Source: Desulfovibrio sp. (GTDB taxonomy: Bacteria > Desulfobacterota > Desulfovibrionia > Desulfovibrionales > Desulfovibrionaceae). Taken from it: DNA of 35,130 nt. Of the stretch, positions 33,503 to 35,130 are shown piece by piece. A program made the position numbers and the translations under genes. The stretch covers positions 1-35,130 of the forward strand of contig JAEEPQ010000009.1 in assembly GCA_016284885.1 (NCBI GenBank), written 5' to 3'. The notes below the pieces were generated by a model. It made no database searches and had not been told where the DNA came from. It worked only from the letters and a program-made list of their open reading frames with translations. The stretch's first letter is position 1; every line of letters begins with the position of its first letter.

Positions 33503-34651
33503 ATGGACAATGCCTCCCCCCTTTCGCGCAGGGAAGCCCTCGCACAGGCCCAGGAAGCCCTGCTTGCCTGGTTTGACGCCCACATGCGCCCCCTGCCCTG
33601 GCGCAGGGACTACGATCCCTACCGCGTCTGGATATCGGAGATCATGCTCCAGCAGACCCAGATGGAGCGCGGGGTGCAGTACTTCGAGCGCTGGATGGCG
33701 GCCTTCCCCACCCTGGAGGCGCTGGCAGGGGCGTCGGAGGAAGAGGTGCTCAAGCTCTGGGAGGGCCTTGGCTACTACGCGCGGGCCCGCAACCTGATCA
33801 AGGCCGCCCGCGCCGTCGTCCAGGAGCGCGGGGGCGTCTTTCCCGCCAGCTTCGAGGAGCTGCGCTCCCTTCCCGGCATCGGCCCCTACACGGCGGCGGC
33901 CGTGGCCAGCATCGCCTTCCAGGAGGACGTCCCCTGCATCGACGCCAACGTCGAGCGCATCCTTGCCCGGCTGCTGGACATTGACACGCCGGTCAAGGAA
34001 AAGGGCGCCCAGGCCGCCATAGCCGAGTCGGCGCGCCTCCTCCTGCCCAAGGGCAGGGCCAGAGCGCACAACCAGGCCATGATGGAGCTCGGCGCCCTTG
34101 TCTGCGCCAAGCGTCCGGACTGCCCCCGCTGCCCGCTCTCGCCCTGGTGCCTTGCCCGCAAGCGGGACACGGCTGAGCACCGGCCCGTCAAGAAGCGGGG
34201 CGCGGCGCCCGTCGAGCTGATCCTTGCCTCGGGCGTGCTCCTGCACGAGGAGCGCTGCTTCATTCAGAAGCGCGAGGAGGACGACGTCTGGGGCGGGCTC
34301 TGGGAATTCCCCGGCGGCTGCGCCGAGAAGGGCGAAGCGCCGGAACGGGCTGTCGTGCGCGAATACCGGGAGGAGACGGGCTTTGCCGTCAGGGTGCTCG
34401 GCAAGTACGGGGTGCTCAAGTCCACCTACACCAACCACCATATCACCCTGCACTTCTACGCCCTGGCCTTTGCCGGGAAGAGGCCGGGACCCGCGCCCGA
34501 CGCGCCGGCCCTGACGGCGGCCTCAGAATGCCGCTGGGTCCCCGTGGCCGGCCTTGCCGGCTTCGCCATGCCCTCGCTCTACAGGAAGGCTGCCGACGCC
34601 CTGGCCAGCGGCCAGTGGGGCATGCTCGGCCTCCTTTTTCCCAAGGACTGA
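33503..34651 (+). CDS. mutY: A/G-specific adenine glycosylase with complete Nudix box
   Basis: A 382-residue base-excision enzyme removing adenine opposite 8-oxoguanine. The HhH-GPD domain has catalytic Glu46 (ISEIMLQQTQ) and Asp147 (PCIDANVERI), spaced as in E. coli MutY, with the hairpin LPGIGPYTAAAVA near 123-135. The 4Fe-4S loop is Cys201, Cys207, Cys210, Cys216, one residue shorter in the first gap than the usual CX6C. The C-terminal domain (about 237-360) carries a full Nudix signature, GX5EX7REX2EEXG, at residues 272-293, which classical MutY lacks. It could be a MutY-MutT fusion in function (inference). No iron-sulfur assembly or mutT gene is nearby. Confidence 0.93.
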   Translation: MDNASPLSRREALAQAQEALLAWFDAHMRPLPWRRDYDPYRVWISEIMLQQTQMERGVQYFERWMAAFPTLEALAGASEEEVLKLWEGLGYYARARNLIKAARAVVQERGGVFPASFEELRSLPGIGPYTAAAVASIAFQEDVPCIDANVERILARLLDIDTPVKEKGAQAAIAESARLLLPKGRARAHNQAMMELGALVCAKRPDCPRCPLSPWCLARKRDTAEHRPVKKRGAAPVELILASGVLLHEERCFIQKREEDDVWGGLWEFPGGCAEKGEAPERAVVREYREETGFAVRVLGKYGVLKSTYTNHHITLHFYALAFAGKRPGPAPDAPALTAASECRWVPVAGLAGFAMPSLYRKAADALASGQWGMLGLLFPKD

Positions 34652-34703
34652 CGCCGCACCCTGCCAAAAAACGGGATGCTGCGGCAAAAAGGCATGAAAT
34701 TGC

Positions 34704-34732
34704 TTGACATTCCGGTTGCTTCCCTTTAAGAG
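34704..34732 (+). promoter_or_regulatory. Promoter of the rimP leader
   Basis: TTGACA (34704-34709) is perfect; the -10 is TAAGAG (34727-34732) after 17 bases, or TTAAGA after 16. It lies about 150 bases before rimP and drives the structured leader. Confidence 0.6.
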
Positions 34733-34738
34733 ACTGCC

Positions 34739-34824
34739 GTCAGCGCGGCTCGCAAGAGCCGCAACATCCATTTGAGAACATCGAAGTTCACGAAAGGGTG
34801 GCCTGAAGAGGCCCCCTTTTTTTT
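34739..34824 (+). ncRNA. Structured leader RNA with attenuator upstream of rimP
   Basis: About 85 bases of likely transcript hold three hairpins: GCGGCTC-GCAA-GAGCCGC with a GNRA loop (34745-34762), GAAC / GTTC (34776-34789), and a terminator (34796-34824). No open frame of note. rimP starts 33 bases after the T run. It could be a leader that controls rimP-nusA-infB by attenuation, or a small RNA. A rimP-leader element is known from gammaproteobacteria; I cannot say whether this one is related. Confidence 0.55.
34796..34824 (+). terminator. Intrinsic terminator before rimP
   Basis: GGCCT-gaag-AGGCC extended by GGG / CCC arms and followed by eight T residues. It stands between the promoter and the gene, so it must be read through, or bypassed, for rimP to be made. 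Confidence 0.85.
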
Positions 34825-34856
34825 GGCCCGTGCGGCCGGAGAGGAAAGGTAGGGAC

Positions 34857-35130
34857 TTGTCAGCAAACGCATTGAAAGACGCCGTTCTGGCGCTTGCCGA
34901 ACCCGCCGTCGAAGCGGAGGGGCTCGCCGTCTGGGGGCTGGAGATTCTGGAGTCGGGACGCATGGCGATCCGGCTCTTCGTCGACATGCCTGAGCCGGCC
35001 GGACAGAACGACGGACAGGAAGGCGACAGTGACCTGGCGCTGGACGAGGCCGGAGACGGTGCCCTGGCGCAGATTTCGGCAACCGTTGACCAGTGCGAGC
35101 GCATCTCGCGCCAGCTCGCCCTCGCCCTCG
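34857..35130 (+). CDS. rimP: Ribosome maturation factor RimP, N-terminal part
   Basis: The first 91 residues of a protein for 30S subunit maturation, cut by the window end. The family opening is clear: LAEPAVEAEGLAVWGLEILE, then RMAIRLFVDM and the signature ATVDQCERISRQLALAL. Between the last two lies an acidic, Gly/Asp/Ala-rich insertion of about 25 residues (within EPAGQNDGQEGDSD and LALDEAGDGA) that most RimP proteins lack. The start is TTG 34857, with AGGAAAGG before it; no ATG fits. In most bacteria nusA and infB follow, outside this window. Confidence 0.85.
   Translation, partial: MSANALKDAVLALAEPAVEAEGLAVWGLEILESGRMAIRLFVDMPEPAGQNDGQEGDSDLALDEAGDGALAQISATVDQCERISRQLALAL

Noticed and set aside
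32114..34453. A 779-codon minus-strand open frame spanning mutY, ppiB and the HdeA-like gene
   Set aside because: It is antisense to mutY and out of frame with both minus-strand genes; no domain is visible and the true genes have proper starts.

Overview
This GC-rich window (roughly 60-65% GC by eye) looks like a core chromosomal stretch from a Desulfovibrionaceae-type bacterium (Desulfovibrio, Bilophila or a relative). The assignment is an inference. It rests on an ATP synthase Fo operon (atpZ/atpI-atpB-atpE) with no F1 genes beside it, the menaquinol-linked nitrite reductase pair nrfHA, a Rex repressor, a PurH-like protein that has only the transformylase half, and the general style of the encoded proteins. 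No phage, insertion sequence, CRISPR array, rRNA or tRNA was found.

Layout, left to right. 1-203: an AT-rich left edge with only gene-tail remnants. 204-681: a small Sm-like conserved gene that appears frameshifted. 741-3003: a tight plus-strand cluster of HD-domain phosphohydrolase, ACT-domain protein, O6-alkylguanine-DNA alkyltransferase and an unknown protein. 3000-3569: convergent manganese exporter mntP with a possible manganese riboswitch upstream. 3806-5784: ATP synthase Fo genes closed by a strong terminator. 6068-7489: rex and cobS. 7580-10323 (minus): the AICAR-transformylase-type gene and cbiA. 10415-14827: nrfH-nrfA, a terminator, then the split system II cytochrome c maturation pair resB-ccsA. 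14922-18616: a DUF6282-like hydrolase, a small unknown protein, purA and holB. 18854-22916 (minus): an AT-rich acyltransferase gene and three exported proteins, one a leucine-rich-repeat protein; this is the most accessory-like part. 23126-24490: asnS. 24593-27614 (minus): thiS-thiG-thiH-thiF under a TPP riboswitch with a clear attenuator. 27632-29185 (minus): a flippase. 29367-32130: ilvD with a good sigma70-type promoter, then an AEC transporter. 32251-33348 (minus): a tandem HdeA-like exported protein and cyclophilin ppiB. 33503-34651: mutY with a complete Nudix box. 34704-35130: a promoter, a structured leader with an intrinsic terminator, and the first part of rimP.

Functional links. NrfHA makes periplasmic multiheme nitrite reductase with a CxxCK active-site heme, and the ResB/CcsA pair directly downstream is the expected heme-attachment machinery; a GTGA-N6-TCAC operator upstream fits CRP/FNR-family (for example HcpR) control. 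The thi genes make the thiazole half of thiamine and are gated by their end product. Rex is probably self-regulated through an operator over its own promoter. CobS and CbiA are both cobamide enzymes, encoded convergently.

Most worth a second look: the rimP leader/attenuator, the exported LRR cluster beside an AT-rich mosaic acyltransferase, the duplicated HdeA-like protein, the MutY-Nudix architecture, the nrf promoter, the stand-alone transformylase, and the frameshifted gene at the left edge.
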